Shown: positions 43,892 to 55,742 of the stretch, piece after piece
How positions within the stretch are numbered: position 1 is the first letter of the stretch
Layout of the letters: each line of letters opens with the position of its first letter
DNA from: Tricholoma matsutake
Taxonomy: Eukaryota; Basidiomycota; Agaricomycetes; Agaricales; Tricholomataceae
Length of the DNA stretch: 64,000 nucleotides
NCBI GenBank assembly: GCA_026075535.2
Contig: AP026540.1
Span: 2,728,001-2,792,000, forward strand
Direction of reading: 5' to 3'
The notes under the pieces: generated by a model
Seen by the model: only the letters and a program-made list of their open reading frames with translations
The model's database searches: none
Told to the model about the DNA's origin: nothing
Position numbers and translations under genes: made by a program

Positions 43892-45046
43892 ATGCCACCA
43901 TTTTCGCCAAACGCGCTCCCTAGCGACATGGATGCATCAGAATGCTTCGACGCACTTAAAAGCGACGTTTCCGGAATGCACGCGCAAATCAACTCGCTTA
44001 AATCTACGATTGAAAACTTCGTTAGGACCCTCCAGGCTAACCCTATGACTAATAGTTCCCCCTTCACGACTCCAAGCGCACCCAACAACGACGTTTTGCC
44101 AAACGCGTCCACTAAGGAACGTGCCCAGATCAAACCGTCCCCCCCCGCCGAATTTAATGGTGCACGTGCACAGGGACGTGCATTCCTTAATTCCTGTGAG
44201 TTATACATTAGTCTCCAGTCGCATCAATTTGTTGATGAGGCTGCAAAAATTTATTGGGCCTTCACATACATGAAATCTGAATGCGCCTATCTCTATGTGG
44301 ACCGTATCCTACGTCAAACTAAAGAACTTGGTTCTCTACCTTTCTCCACTTGGGGTGACTTTCGAGCTGAGTTCGTACGCCACTTCTGCCCCCTCAATGA
44401 ACACCACCGAGCAGTGACACGACTTGAGTCATCCACTTACCACCAGGGACGTCGATCTGTGGACGACTATATCGATGAGTTCAAGGATTTGGTGGACATG
44501 GCAGGGTATGGGAGTGGGTTACCAGTGGTGGTGAAGTTCCGACGGGGGCTCAACCGAGAAATTCAGGACCAGATTGCACAGATGTTGGAAGGGCACCCAG
44601 CAGACGATGATATCCTTGCTTGGTATGAAGCTGCTTCACTCCATGACGAGAACCGACTCACAAATGCGGCGTTTAATGCTGCATTCCGTGCTCCAACTAC
44701 CACTCATACATCCTACACCTTCAATCGAAGCCTCCCCCGCCCTAACCCCATTCCTGCTTGTCAAACTCCCACACCAGCCGTCAATGTCCCAGTACCAATG
44801 GATGTTGATGCAGCCCGCAGCCGTGCACGTAAGTTGGATCTCTGCTACCGTTGTGGGGAACCTGGACACAGGGCTGGAGCATGTCCCCATCGTCAGGATA
44901 TCCGCATGCTCACCCCTGAGGGACGAGATGAACTCCTGCAAGATTTGTTGGCGCTTGTAGATGTTGAGGAAGCGAAGGATCAAGTTGCAGAGGAGATTAA
45001 GTTGGAAGTTGTAGAGGAGCAGGATTTTCCTATTTGCAGCGAGTGA
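43892..45046 (+). CDS. Gag of copy B (384 aa, intact)
   Basis: The ATG at 43892 follows a 130-bp leader. The N-terminus has a short coiled segment (ALKSDVSGMHAQINSLKSTI), the gag core spans about residues 90-250 (YMKSECAYLYVDRI, SVDDYIDEFKDLVDMAG), and the CCHC knuckle CYRCGEPGHRAGAC is near residue 319. The tail is acidic. The gag stop at 45044 overlaps the pol frame, which opens at 45001 in the -1 frame; no standard slippery heptamer is present in the overlap. Gag assembles particles around the element RNA. Confidence 0.9.
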   Translation: MPPFSPNALPSDMDASECFDALKSDVSGMHAQINSLKSTIENFVRTLQANPMTNSSPFTTPSAPNNDVLPNASTKERAQIKPSPPAEFNGARAQGRAFLNSCELYISLQSHQFVDEAAKIYWAFTYMKSECAYLYVDRILRQTKELGSLPFSTWGDFRAEFVRHFCPLNEHHRAVTRLESSTYHQGRRSVDDYIDEFKDLVDMAGYGSGLPVVVKFRRGLNREIQDQIAQMLEGHPADDDILAWYEAASLHDENRLTNAAFNAAFRAPTTTHTSYTFNRSLPRPNPIPACQTPTPAVNVPVPMDVDAARSRARKLDLCYRCGEPGHRAGACPHRQDIRMLTPEGRDELLQDLLALVDVEEAKDQVAEEIKLEVVEEQDFPICSE

Positions 45047-48000
45047 ATCGTACGCCCTCACTGCCTGTCCATAACCACTTTGAAGTCTTGTCAGTTGAAT
45101 CCCCGGAGAATGAATCCATTTCTATGACTGCTCCCCTCTCTGACCCTTCGAAGTTGGCTAAAGACGTACCTGCTCTCCCCATCTCTCCTTCTACTCCACA
45201 TCCCAAAATTAAATCATGGGAGCGTAAACTACCACGCAAGTATATTGTGGCATCCACTCCCTCTGCACATTCCTTAAACCTAGCCATCGAACTGCAGACG
45301 ACCGACACTGGACAGATACTTGGTGTCTCTGCGCTCCTGGACTCTGGTGCGACTGGTCTCTTCATCGATTCCCATCTGGTACAACAACATCGTCTAAATA
45401 CTCGCTCACTCTCACATCCGATACCTGTATATAATGTGGATGGATCCCCAAATGAAGCTGGTGCCATCCGAGAGGTTGCAGACCTGGTTCTCCGTTACAA
45501 AGATCATAGTGAGCGTGCCCTTTTTGCTGTCACTCAATTAGGAAAGCAAAAGGTGATTTTGGGATATCCATGGCTTTGAGACCATAACCCAGAGGTCGAC
45601 TGGCACACCGGGGAGGTTACCATGAGCCAATGTCCATCCCACTGTCAGACATGTTTCACGGAAGCCAGGCAAGAACGTCGTGGACAGAAGGCGGCAATAC
45701 GACGAACTCAGAAGTGTCATGCTGGACCCCTGCCTATACCTGAAGTGGAATTGGAAGGGGTTCCTGATCTAATGCCGGACTCGGATGATGATGATGAGGA
45801 CCCAGAGGAAGTGGAGGAGGGTGATCGGATCTTCTACACTGTGATTTGCTCATCGCATGAGGTGTGTGCCACATCGAACATATCCCAATGCCTCGCCGAG
45901 GCCTTCCACAAAAACAACGCTGCTAAATCCTCTACTAACTCCTTACTCCCTCATCTCCATGAGTTTGAAGACGTGTTCTCCAAGGAGTCATTTGACTCTC
46001 TTCCTGCGCGTAAGCCATGGGATCACATGATCGAACTCACCCCTGGCGCAACCCCTTCATCCTGCAAGGTCTATCCTCTCTCTCCGGAAGAACAACGGCA
46101 GCTTGACCAGTTCATCGACGAGCACCTGGCCTCTAGATGTATTTGACCATCGAAGTCACCCATGGCCTCTCCCTTTTTCTTTGTCAAGAAGAAGGATGGC
46201 TCACTTCGACCGGTTCAAGACTACAGAAGGCTCAACAACATCACAGTCAAAAATCACTACCCACTACCCCTCATCTCCGAACTCGTAAACCAGCTCTGTG
46301 GAGCCCGATACTTCACCAAGCTCAATGTCCATTGGGGCTATAATAATGTGAGGATAAAAGAGGGAGATGAGTGGAAGGCAGCCTTTCATACCAACCGTGG
46401 TCTTTTTGAACCGCTTGTCATGTTCTTTGGCCTTACTAATAGCCCTGCCACCTTTCAGACCATGATGAACAACATCTTCCATGACCTCATCCTCGAAGGC
46501 GTTGTCTGCATCTATCTCGACGACATCCTCATCTTCACTCGCACGGTTGAAGAACACCATCGCATCACGCGCCTCATCCTAGAGCGACTTCGACGGTACA
46601 AACTCTACCTTCGTCAGGACAAATGCGAGTTTGAAAGGACCAAGATCGAGTACCTCGGCCTGATTATCTCAGAGGGTCAAGTGGAGATGGATTTTATCAA
46701 GGTAAACGGGGTCACAGCTTGGCCGACGCCCACGAACAAGAAGGAGGTGCAGTCTTTCCTGGGCTTCATCAATTTTTATCGGCGTTTTATCAAGGATTTC
46801 TCACATCATGCACGACCGCTGTTCGACTTGACAGGAAAGGAGGCATGGAGGTGGGATAATGCACAACAGGAGGCATTCGAAAAGCTTAAGGAGATGGTCA
46901 CTTCCGCTCTGATCCTTACCTTTGCTGATGATTTGCGTCCTTTTCATGTAGAAGCCGACAGTTCTGACTTTGCGACGGGCGCCGTGTTGTCTCAGCAGTC
47001 TCCAGAGGACCAGAAGTGGCATCCTGTTGCATTCTACTCCAAAAACCTTAGTGCTGTAAAGCGAAACTACGAGATACATGACAAGGAGATGTTGGCGATA
47101 ATGCATGCACTTGAGGAGTGGCGACACTTCCTCGAGGGTGCCCAACACAAGGTGGAAATTTGGATGGATCACAAGAATCTCGAGTACTTCATGATGGCCA
47201 AGAAATTGAACCGTCGTCAAGCTCGTTGGTCCCTGTATCTATCTAGATTTGACTTCTCCTTACACCACCGTCCGGGTCGCAGCATGGGGAAGACCGATGC
47301 CCTATCCCGACGTGCAGACCATGGGGATGGCAGCGGTGACAACCAAAACATTGTGCTGTTGCAGCCAGACCTGTTCACCATTCGGGCACTGGAAGGCATC
47401 GCACCCCAGGGTGAGGAGCGGGACATCCTACGTGACATTCATTGTGCAAACCGTAGCGGTTTACATGAGGATGTTGTTGCCCGAGCTGTTAAAGAACTGA
47501 GGAAGGGATCGACCCTTTCCTTACATGTGGCAGAGTGGGCTGAAAAGGAGGACTTGTTGTATTTCAGGGATCGCATCTATGTTCCCAATGACCCAGACCT
47601 TCGCCGGCGCATCATATCCCAACACCATGACTCACAGATTGCTGGCCACCCCGGGCACTGGAAGACCTTGGAGCTCACCTCACGGAACTATTGGTGGCCA
47701 CAAATGTCACGGCTCATTGGTCAGTATTGTTGCACTTGTGACCTTTGCTTACGCACCAAGGTTCCTCATCGCAAGCCTATTGGTGAGCTACACCCTCTTC
47801 CTGTTCCAGAGAGTCGTTGGGATGTTGTCAGCGTCGACTTTGTGGTGGAATTGCCAGAGTCAAACGGGTTTGATGCGGTGATGTGCACAGTTGACTCAGT
47901 GGGAAAACGCGCTCACTTCATTCCCACTCACACCACTGTCAGTGCCCTAGGTGCCGCTCGACTCTACCTCCACCACGTGTGGAAATTACATGGACTTCCT

Positions 48001-48945
48001 GGTGCCTTCCTCTCGGATCGTGGCCCTCAGTTCATGGCAGAGTTCACTCGTGAGCTGTACCGACTCCTGGGGATCAAACTCCTCGCTTCAACTGCTTATC
48101 ACCCACAAACTGATGGCCAGACGGAGCGAGTCAACCAGGAACTGGAGCAGTACATCTGCCTCTTTGTCAATGAATGCCAGGACGATTGGGATGATCTCCT
48201 TCCTTTGGCCGAGTTCGGATACAACAACCATGTCCATGCTTCCACTCAACAGACCCCTTTCCTCTTAGACACTGGACGACATCCACGCATGGGATTTGAA
48301 CCTCGCCAAACTCCCTCACACATCGAGACAGTGAATGAGTTCACAGAACGCATGAGGGATAGCTTGGAGAAGGCAAGGGCAGCCTTAGCAAAGGCGAAGG
48401 ACGACATGGCGCGATTTTACAACCAATGGCACTCCCCAACCCCTCAGTACAAGGTTGGTGATCGAGTTTATCTTGACTCCAGTGACATTTCCACTACACG
48501 TCCATCCAAGAAACTCGCTCATCGCTTCTTGGGACCTTTCCCCATTGTCAAGTGCATTGGAACACATGCCTATCGTCTACGCCTCCCAGCCTCCATGTCC
48601 AGACTCCATCCCATCTTCCATGTCGTCAAATTGCTTCCAGCTCCCCCAGATCCGTTCCCGGGACGCCATTCACACCCACCACCACCACCTACAGTGATCG
48701 AGGGAGAACCCCAATATGAAGTCGAGTCAATCTTGGACAGCCATTTACATCAAGGAAAACTCCAGTATTTGGTACATTGGAAGGGTTATGGGTATGAGGA
48801 GAACTCATGGGTCGAAGAGTCTGACGTAAATGCCCCTCGGTTAATCAAGGAATTCCACCGACGGCACACTGCTGCACTGCGTCGCATTCAAGTCACGGAC
48901 TTTGGTCGTATACGATTTCGAATGCATCGGGGCAATGCATCTTAG
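45001..48945 (+). pseudogene. Family 1 pol, copy B: protease to chromodomain, two stops
   Basis: Protease (LLDSGATGLFIDSH), a linker rich in Asp/Glu (DSDDDDEDPEEVEEGD), RT ([27 protein letters not shown]), RNase H (VEADSSDFATG, DHKNLEYFM), integrase zinc finger (CCTCDLC), core (DFVVEL, SDRGPQF, DGQTERVNQE) and chromodomain (YLVHWKGYGYEENSW). The frame from 46162 to 48945 is open for 927 codons. TGA at 45577 faces CGA in copy A; TGA at 46144 is shared with copy A. All catalytic boxes look intact, so only the two stops argue against activity. Confidence 0.93.
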
Positions 48946-48956
48946 AGAGGGGGTGA

Positions 48957-49382
48957 TGTAAGGGGACTAGGGAGGTGCCCTGTGTGTTTTTCCTATTTTT
49001 TATGTTCGTCCTATATTTTTCCCCACCTCATTTCCTTCTATTCTTCATTTTCTATGATTTTTCCGGATTTTATTACTAATTTTCCCTTGCTATCATGTTT
49101 GTACATGTTGACACTTTTATATTTAGAGGCGGAGTACCCCTTCCGACACATACCCCTTGGTATGATGTCATTCGGCGGCCTTGATCCGCCTATCTCCGCC
49201 TTTTTCTATTTTTAGGTTATATTTGATTTTTGTCATCTTCACATATACTGGGCATCAGCAAGGGGATCCTTAGAGTTTTCTCTTCAGATTTCCCTTTGCT
49301 AGGTGCGCCCCCAATGCCTGTATTATGTAGCATAATTTTAACTTCGGATTTCCCTTTGCTAGAGGCTTAGGTTGCCCTTATA
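48957..49382 (+). repeat. 3' LTR of copy B (426 bp)
   Basis: Same length as the 5' LTR. It is preceded by the purine tract AGAGAGGGGG and followed by GGAAT, where the copia frame resumes. Confidence 0.96.
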
Positions 49383-49387
49383 GGAAT

Positions 49388-49631
49388 GCCACTATACAGC
49401 TTGTTCGATACCTAAAAGGAACCAGAGACCTCAAGCTTCATCTGGGTGGTCACCTTCCAATTATCTTGCATGCTTATAGTGACTCTGACTGGGCTAATTG
49501 CCTCAACACTTGTCGTAGTGTTGGGGGTTACATATGCTCCCTTGGATTGGGTGCAGTGTCTTGGGCAGCACAAAAACAGAAGGTTGTGGCGGCATCTACT
49601 TGCAAGGTGGAATACATTGCAGCATTTGAGT
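49388..49631 (+). pseudogene. Copia RNase H, first part
   Basis: It continues the copia pol after copy B: ATIQLVRYLKGTRDLKLH, HAYSDSDWANCLNTCRS (RNase H Asp), VGGYICSLGLGAVSWAA and STCKVEYIAAFE. It is cut by the hAT-like element at the ATTTGAGT duplication. Confidence 0.9.
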
Positions 49632-51074
49632 TAGTCTTTGAAGGTCCAGTTGGGTTGCAGTCGCAGCCCCTTTTGGCTGCAACCACAACCACAACTGGTT
49701 GTCTCACTTACAAAATCCCACCAACTGCAACCACAACCATGGCCAACTGGTTGGTGACTGGTTGTTGTCGGCTTGCAACTGGTTCCACCCAGTCGCAACC
49801 ATACATATGTACAGTAATTTGTAAATAATAATATGTATTAATAAAATCGATAATAAAATAACAAGAACCTTCCCCCTGCTTGCGTTGGGAGCGAGAGAGG
49901 GGGGGAGGTAGCTGTAGTCACATAGAAAGGATCAAGAACCCCCCACTGCTCGCATTTGGAGCAAGAGAGGGGAGGGGGGTGGGGGGCTGCCATCATCATT
50001 ATTGGGGTTGGCGGTGGGTGTTGGTGACATGGCAGTGGTGCCACATTGTCGTTGTCGTCATTGTCATCATTGTCATCATTGTTGTTGGGGTTGGCGATGT
50101 TGCGACGGTGCCACATCATTGTCATCAGGTTGGTGTGGCAGCCTGTCATACCCCCATTGTTGTTCCTCTCGGTCAGCACCCTCATCTCCCCCTGCGAGCA
50201 GTGGCTTGCAGGCTGGGTGGTGGTGCTGGAAACATAATAGAGACCCCTCCATCTTGTGTTTGGAGTGAGGGAGGGGGGTGTCACCATAGAAAAAGAACAT
50301 ACCCCTCCATCTTGCATTTGGAGTGAGAGAGAGTGTGTCACATCTAGGTGGGGTGGGTTAGCTGTGATGTGGCATGGAGGTGGGTGCAGCTGGGGGGGCT
50401 TACCTGGCAGGTATCCCCCTGCTGGGGTCTCCTGGTGTCCCTCCTTATTCTCCTGACTGATCAGCACTCCTCACATCCCATTTCAATGGGGAGGAGGAGG
50501 TAGAGTGGGTGGGTGTGGTTTGTACGCATTGGTGCACATCATTACCAAAGAATTTCAACCTAAAAACATAGAAGTAAACATAAAGATATACAAAAGAAAA
50601 CTTACCATGGGCCCAAACAATGATAACATCATTTGGGCCCATGTTGTTTGTGGCCATCATTGTCATTGTCGTGAGAAGTGAACATCGGCACATACAAACA
50701 AACATGTCGCATTGCTGTTTACTTGCACCACACATATTCAAACATATACAAATGGCCCAAACATATATAAATCCTTGCCCATCCAACCTGTCATTCCTTG
50801 GGCATGCTCCAAATTTGTTATGGAGTAAGTAAATTACATAGAAAATAAAATAAAAAATGTACTATCTAAGATTGAGTAGCGAGGTAAGGCCACCCAGTTG
50901 CGACCAGTTGTGACCGGTTCCAATTGGTTGGACTTGCCAGCCTGAGCCTACCAACTGCAACTGCAACTGTTGACAACAAGGCCCAACTGCAACTGGAAAG
51001 ACTGGTTGCTTGCGGTTGGGTCCAGTTGAGTTCTGGTTTTTTTTCGGTTGCAGCAACTGGACCCTCAAAGACTA
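49632..51074. mobile_element. hAT-like non-autonomous element in the copia RNase H, 1443 bp
   Basis: The perfect 8-bp duplication ATTTGAGT (49624-49631, 51075-51082) flanks ends that differ at one base (TAGTCTTTGARGGTCCAGTT). Subterminal AACTGG/CCAGTT motifs are dense on both sides. The middle has GC-rich inverted segments, a CAT/TTG microsatellite at 50040-50097 and a GGGCCCAAAC hairpin like that in the 30331 repeats. No transposase frame. Confidence 0.92.
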
Positions 51075-51082
51075 ATTTGAGT

Positions 51083-51400
51083 GCACAAAGGAATGTATAT
51101 GGTTGCATACTCTACTACATGCAATTGACCTCCATCAAAATTTTCCTACCACTATCTTTTGCAACAACAACACTACCAGGACTTTATCTGAGGACCCATT
51201 ATTTCATTCTCACGTTAAGCACATTGACATTAAATATCATTTCCTGTGAGAGTGCATCCAATCAGGGGACCTTACTATTGATTACATCAACACCCATGAT
51301 AATGTTGCCAACATGTTTACAAAGGCCTTGGACCCTAAACAATTTGTCTTTCTTTGAAACCATCTTGGACTATGTTAATGTGATTCCATGTGAGGAGGAG
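51083..51400 (+). pseudogene. Copia RNase H, last part, and polypurine tract
   Basis: It reads on from the 49388 block in frame: CTKECIWLHTLLHAIDL, TRTLSEDPLFHSHVKHID, and DNVANMFTKALDPKQF, the usual C-terminus of copia pol. TGA codons lie near the end. GAGGAGGAG just before the LTR is the likely polypurine tract. Confidence 0.88.
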
Positions 51401-51686
51401 TGTTGAGATTGCACCGTGAGTCTCGCCTTTGATGTGTTTGATGTGTGTGCTATTTTTAGCATTCCCTTTGATACACATGGTCAATCCATGGCACAGTTCC
51501 CCCTTGTCTTGTTTTTATTCATGACCATCCTTTGTTACACAGAACACATATATATATGTTTGGTAGTTACTTTATCACCTCAGTCACTTATACAGAGACT
51601 GAGGTGAGCTTTGTTTACTTATTTATTGATCTTTACTTACTGTACCTACAGCATGATCTTGATTGTACTAGGATCCACTTTCTACA
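51401..51686 (+). repeat. 3' LTR of the copia element (286 bp)
   Basis: TGTTGAGATTGCACC..CACTTTCTACA, followed by the GCTTT duplication. It lacks the internal 55-bp duplication of the 5' LTR. Confidence 0.94.
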
Positions 51687-51691
51687 GCTTT

Positions 51692-52626
51692 CACTTTCAC
51701 TTTCACAACTTTTGGGACTTTTCCTTTGACTTTTGAGACTTTGTGTCTTCTACTTACCCAAAGTGCTTGGACTTTTTGTTCCAAGTTCTATTTATAGAAT
51801 GAGGTTTGTTCCCTGGTTTAGCATGCTGTGGGAAAATGTCCATGATATTGTTGTGGTAAGCCAAACTGTGATTTGGCTTGTTGATATTTGTGACTTGTCA
51901 CAGTTACCTTGGGCTTGAATGATGACTCGGAGCAAGCCAACAAGGCCGTATCTCATAGCTCTAGACTTCCAGTGCTGGTGCCAATCAGAGCCCACCTCCA
52001 GTAACCACCTCAATGTCCACTGCTTGTTTCATCATGAAGAGGGAAACAGGTGAGTTGGTCAACTTCCATTTTTACATTACAAGATTCTTCCATAACGTGG
52101 ATATTGGCCACCACCTTGACTGTGTTCCATCTGCAATGTGGATATTGGTCACTACCTTGACTATATTGCAGGTGATTTTTATTTATTTTTACATTACAAG
52201 TATTTTCCATAACTGGTTATTGGCCACCGCTTTGTCTTCTCTCAATAGATCAGACTCGGATTACCTCTTTCCTACCCACTTCCTACACTAAATTGTTGTC
52301 AACACAAGCCCTCATCACCACAATGAGGCATTCATCCTTCCGGGGTGTGATGTAGTTGCATCCCCCTAATGCTCACCCTTGGTGATGAGTTGTTTCTCCT
52401 GCAAAATGTGTAAGCCCTCAGAACTTCGAGGCTGCCATCTCGGGATCTTCACTGGTACTGGAACCTCATCATTGATGGGAAACCCCTCCTCCACAATGAG
52501 GCCTTTGTTTTATTCCATGGGCATGATGTAGTTGCATCCCCCTAATGATCGCCCTTGGCGACGAGTTGTTTCATAGCACAAATCTCAGAAAAAAGTCTGA
52601 TAAGTAAACACAACTATTAATGTCAA
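51692..52626. other. No gene seen; direct repeats
   Basis: Two diverged copies of a roughly 78-bp segment (52318-52393 and 52491-52572) share GATGTAGTTGCATCCCCCTA. Shorter repeats around TTTTTACATTACAAG and GTGGATATTGG occur at 52070-52230. No supported reading frame. Confidence 0.6.
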
Positions 52627-52833
52627 CTATGTCCACATTGCAATGAACATATCGATGTTAATGTAAGGATTCACCCAGAATACCTCAGCCTTCTCTAATA
52701 CATTACTTGTCATCCAATTACAATTGAGCTGTTGGCCTGATTTACCCATGAGATGAGCACTACAGACTATGTGATCCACTGAAATGATCTTGGCATTTGG
52801 ATGGCAATGATGTGTCGAATGTCCTGAACTTTA

Positions 52834-53355
52834 CACTGCCCCACATAGTCCTGGAGGAATCCTGGTAGTCCTGGTGGACTGGTGGGATTCCTGGCAGATT
52901 CCTGGTAGGACTGGTAAACACACGTAGGAATTACCAGGATTCCTGGTGGATTCCTGGTGAAGTCCTGGTCTTCCTGGCAAAGTTGTAAAGAATCAAGTGA
53001 GTAAGGAATTACCAGGTTCAATTCTCCTTGTAAGTATTTATATATTTTTCACTCTACTGAGTATGACAATTTCTCCAGGATTCCTGGTGAGTCCTGGTGA
53101 GTCCTGATGAGTCCTACAGAGTCCTGGTTACTCTTATAGAGTCCTGGTTAGTCCTACAGGATTCCTGGTCAGTCCCCCCAGATTCCTGAGAGTCCAAGTC
53201 CTGGGGAATTCCTGGGATAGTACCAGGAAGAGCCTGATTTACCAGGAATATACCAGGACTGAACCAGGAATCCCACTGGAGGAAAAACAGCCAGGAATGC
53301 AACATTTGGTAAGCAATGGCTGTGGCAGGGATAACCAGGAATATGTGGGGCAGTG
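52834..53355. mobile_element. MITE with TA duplication and internal TTCCTGG repeats (522 bp)
   Basis: Ends CACTGCCCCACATA[G/T]TCCTG match over 21 bp with one difference and are flanked by TA on both sides (target CTTTAAAG). The body is a degenerate array of AGTCCTGGTG and GATTCCTGGT units, mirrored so that the right half is CCAGGA. TA duplication and CACTG ends suggest a Tc1/mariner-type MITE. It interrupts the Plavaka gene. Confidence 0.75.
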
Positions 53356-55742
53356 TAAAGAGCTCCAAATGTCATACACTGTACATGCCTGTCACTGGAT
53401 CAGGATGACTGAGAGTCATGAACCATTCAATTTATGCCAGCGGGTGAGGGAGTTGACCAAATTGTGGAGGAAGATCAAATATGATGCGTACTTGAGCAAC
53501 GTGCAGACCTGCAATAATCATCTAACATTAGTTGGACTGAAGTTGACTGAGCCATACCTTGCAGGAAAGAATACATGTCATTGATAGCAAACTGGATCTT
53601 CAATCACAAATGCTGTATCGAAGTATGCTGGCACTGAAGATTGTCATCCAGTTGCATTCTGAGCTGGAGTTGTGTGCATGTGTTTGCTGATCTGTTTTGA
53701 ACCAACAAAGTGATTTGGAGGAAGGATGATATGCATTTGCTTGTAAACATCAAAGTGATCATATTGGGACAGATGGGGAGTGTGTGAACTATGTTTCTTG
53801 AGAAACTCCGAAAATACAACCAGAAAACCAGGGACAAGGTGATGAGTTTCAAGGTAATTGATTGTGACATTCCGGAAGGGTGGGCGCTTTGCAACATACC
53901 AATGTTTAGGGGCAGACATTGACATTGACCATTCTAATTCTAACACACCATCATCCTCCCCATCATCCATGTCTACATCACTGTCATCTGCGTCGATCGC
54001 TGGTGTAGGGTGAAGCCATGTAAGGTATGTCATGTGAAGAAACATCGCCTCCTGTTGCTGAAGCCAGATTGCCATTTGTTCCAGGAAGTCTCGCTTGTTA
54101 CTTGCATGATAACCTTCTTTTGCGAAATTGATGTGGAGTCATTCTGGTGATTCACTGTTGTATCCATCAGTGGATCGATGGGCGAGAATAGCATCCATGT
54201 AGTGTTGAATCATGTGGAGCTTTTGTATGTTGAAATGCTCACAAATGCCAAGTTTGACTAAGATGTCCTTGTTGGCATGAAAAGTGTCAAGACACTTCTG
54301 AAGTGTGGCAAGGGTTTGGGTTGTGTGACAGTGGAATTGGGAGTAATAGATGAAGTCAATGATGGAGCGCACCACAGTTAGTACCTGGTCACTGACAGCA
54401 CCTGCCATAACACTGACAAATATCCTCTGCATCTGTTTGTGTTCTGCTCCTGTCCACTGCAATATAAATGACACACCTTTCTTGAAATGTTGCAAACCCA
54501 CATGACTGTTCATGGCCTTAAACTGTGCATCTAGCTCTGCAGCACCAACAATACTTGTGCATCAGTTAACAAGATGGTCCTTGAATACACCTTTGTGAAG
54601 CTGATGAAGAATATCTGGGGTGAAGGTCTGGAAGATGTCGGTGTGAGGAAGCACTTTCCAGAATGGTTTGTATACCACTCGCAAACCCAAGTCATCAAAC
54701 TTCTCCACTGAATCCTGGTGATTTTTCTTATGCTTTCAATCCTGGTTCAACAACTTAATAGTCTCCTCTATCTCCCTCCACAGGGATGTAACAACTTTGC
54801 CCTTTTCTTTGGTGCCAACTTTGCAACACGGACAATGGCTTTCTTTACAGCATGCCACCAGACATTGTTCAGGAAAATCAGCCACATGCAGCAAGAATAG
54901 GAAAGATATGATGGATGTATGAGTCTGCACATGTCATCTCAACCCCATCATTCCCAGCCTCAATCAATAGCTTCAAGATCTCAGACGTACAGTGATGGAA
55001 AAATCTGTAGCCTGCGACTGATCTTGTAGCATCCAAGAAACATTTGAGTTTAGAAACAGGTAGGTAGCCAATAAGCATGGTTGCATTTGAAGACACCTAA
55101 TACAATTTTACAGAATGGCCTCTCATAGGCAGCTAGTCTATTATGGACCTGTTGTTGCTTCTCTTTAGCAATGTTGCTGATGGTCAGATAAACTGGCCAT
55201 GCTGTCTTATCTCCCCCAAATCGAGTAAACTGGGTTTTGTCTGAAGCGAGAATAATTGGTGCAACCACACCCCCATCAGGAATTTTGCCCTGGGAATATA
55301 AGCTTGAACAATACCACACTTGCCACAACAACTTCTCTTACCTGCATCTTCCACCACCAGTCTGCCGTCCATCCCTTGTTGATGACACAGTTTGTTCCAT
55401 CTTTGTCTGTGAAATACTGTACAGGCGTGTATGAGATATCACCATTTAATGCTGGAATACCAAGCAATTCTTGAATACACTCCACAGGGTCACAATGCCA
55501 CAACTCAAGGTCTTCAGACATCTTCATGCCATCTTTGCCAGCATGGTCACCATCAATGGCAACACTGTCACATATCCACTCAGGACCAGTTGGCAGCTGA
55601 TCAATCTTTTTCAAGAATGAATAGGTGTTGTGGAATGAGAGTTCACTATGTTCCCTAGTCCATAACATTAGGTAAGCTCAACACTGTTCATTGCAGCATA
55701 CCAAGTACTCACAATTGGCAGCTTCAGATATTCATCGATAGA

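Larger units (their letters stand above)
43336..49382 (+). mobile_element. Ty3/gypsy chromovirus copy B (family 1), nearly intact
   Basis: It is 6047 bp with 426-bp LTRs (43336-43761, 48957-49382) and a perfect 5-bp duplication GGAAT (43331-43335, 49383-49387). Gag is open and pol has only two TGA stops. I count about seven differences between the LTRs, most at CpG sites. It is the youngest-looking retrotransposon in the window. It lies inside the copia element. Confidence 0.97.
38958..51686 (+). mobile_element. Ty1/copia element, interrupted by copy B and a hAT-like element
   Basis: LTRs at 38958-39298 and 51401-51686 (TGTTGAGATTGCACC..TTTCTACA) are flanked by the 5-bp duplication GCTTT (38953-38957, 51687-51691). 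Without the two insertions and their duplications the length is about 5.2 kb, normal for copia. Gene order gag, protease, integrase, RT, RNase H is copia order. Stops and frameshifts make it inactive. Confidence 0.95.

Noticed and set aside
45001..45046. A -1 slippery heptamer in the family 1 gag/pol overlap
   Set aside because: The closest candidate in register, T TTT CCT, does not fit X XXY YYZ; the mechanism for family 1 remains open.
49838..50467. Minus-strand 209-codon frame inside the hAT-like element
   Set aside because: Composed of GC-rich inverted segments and a microsatellite (poly-Asp/Asn run); no transposase features.
51975..51992. TGGTGCCAATCAGAGCCC, similar to the TGGTATCAGAGC primer site of plant copia elements
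   Set aside because: No LTR end lies just upstream and no copia frame follows; similarity is partial.
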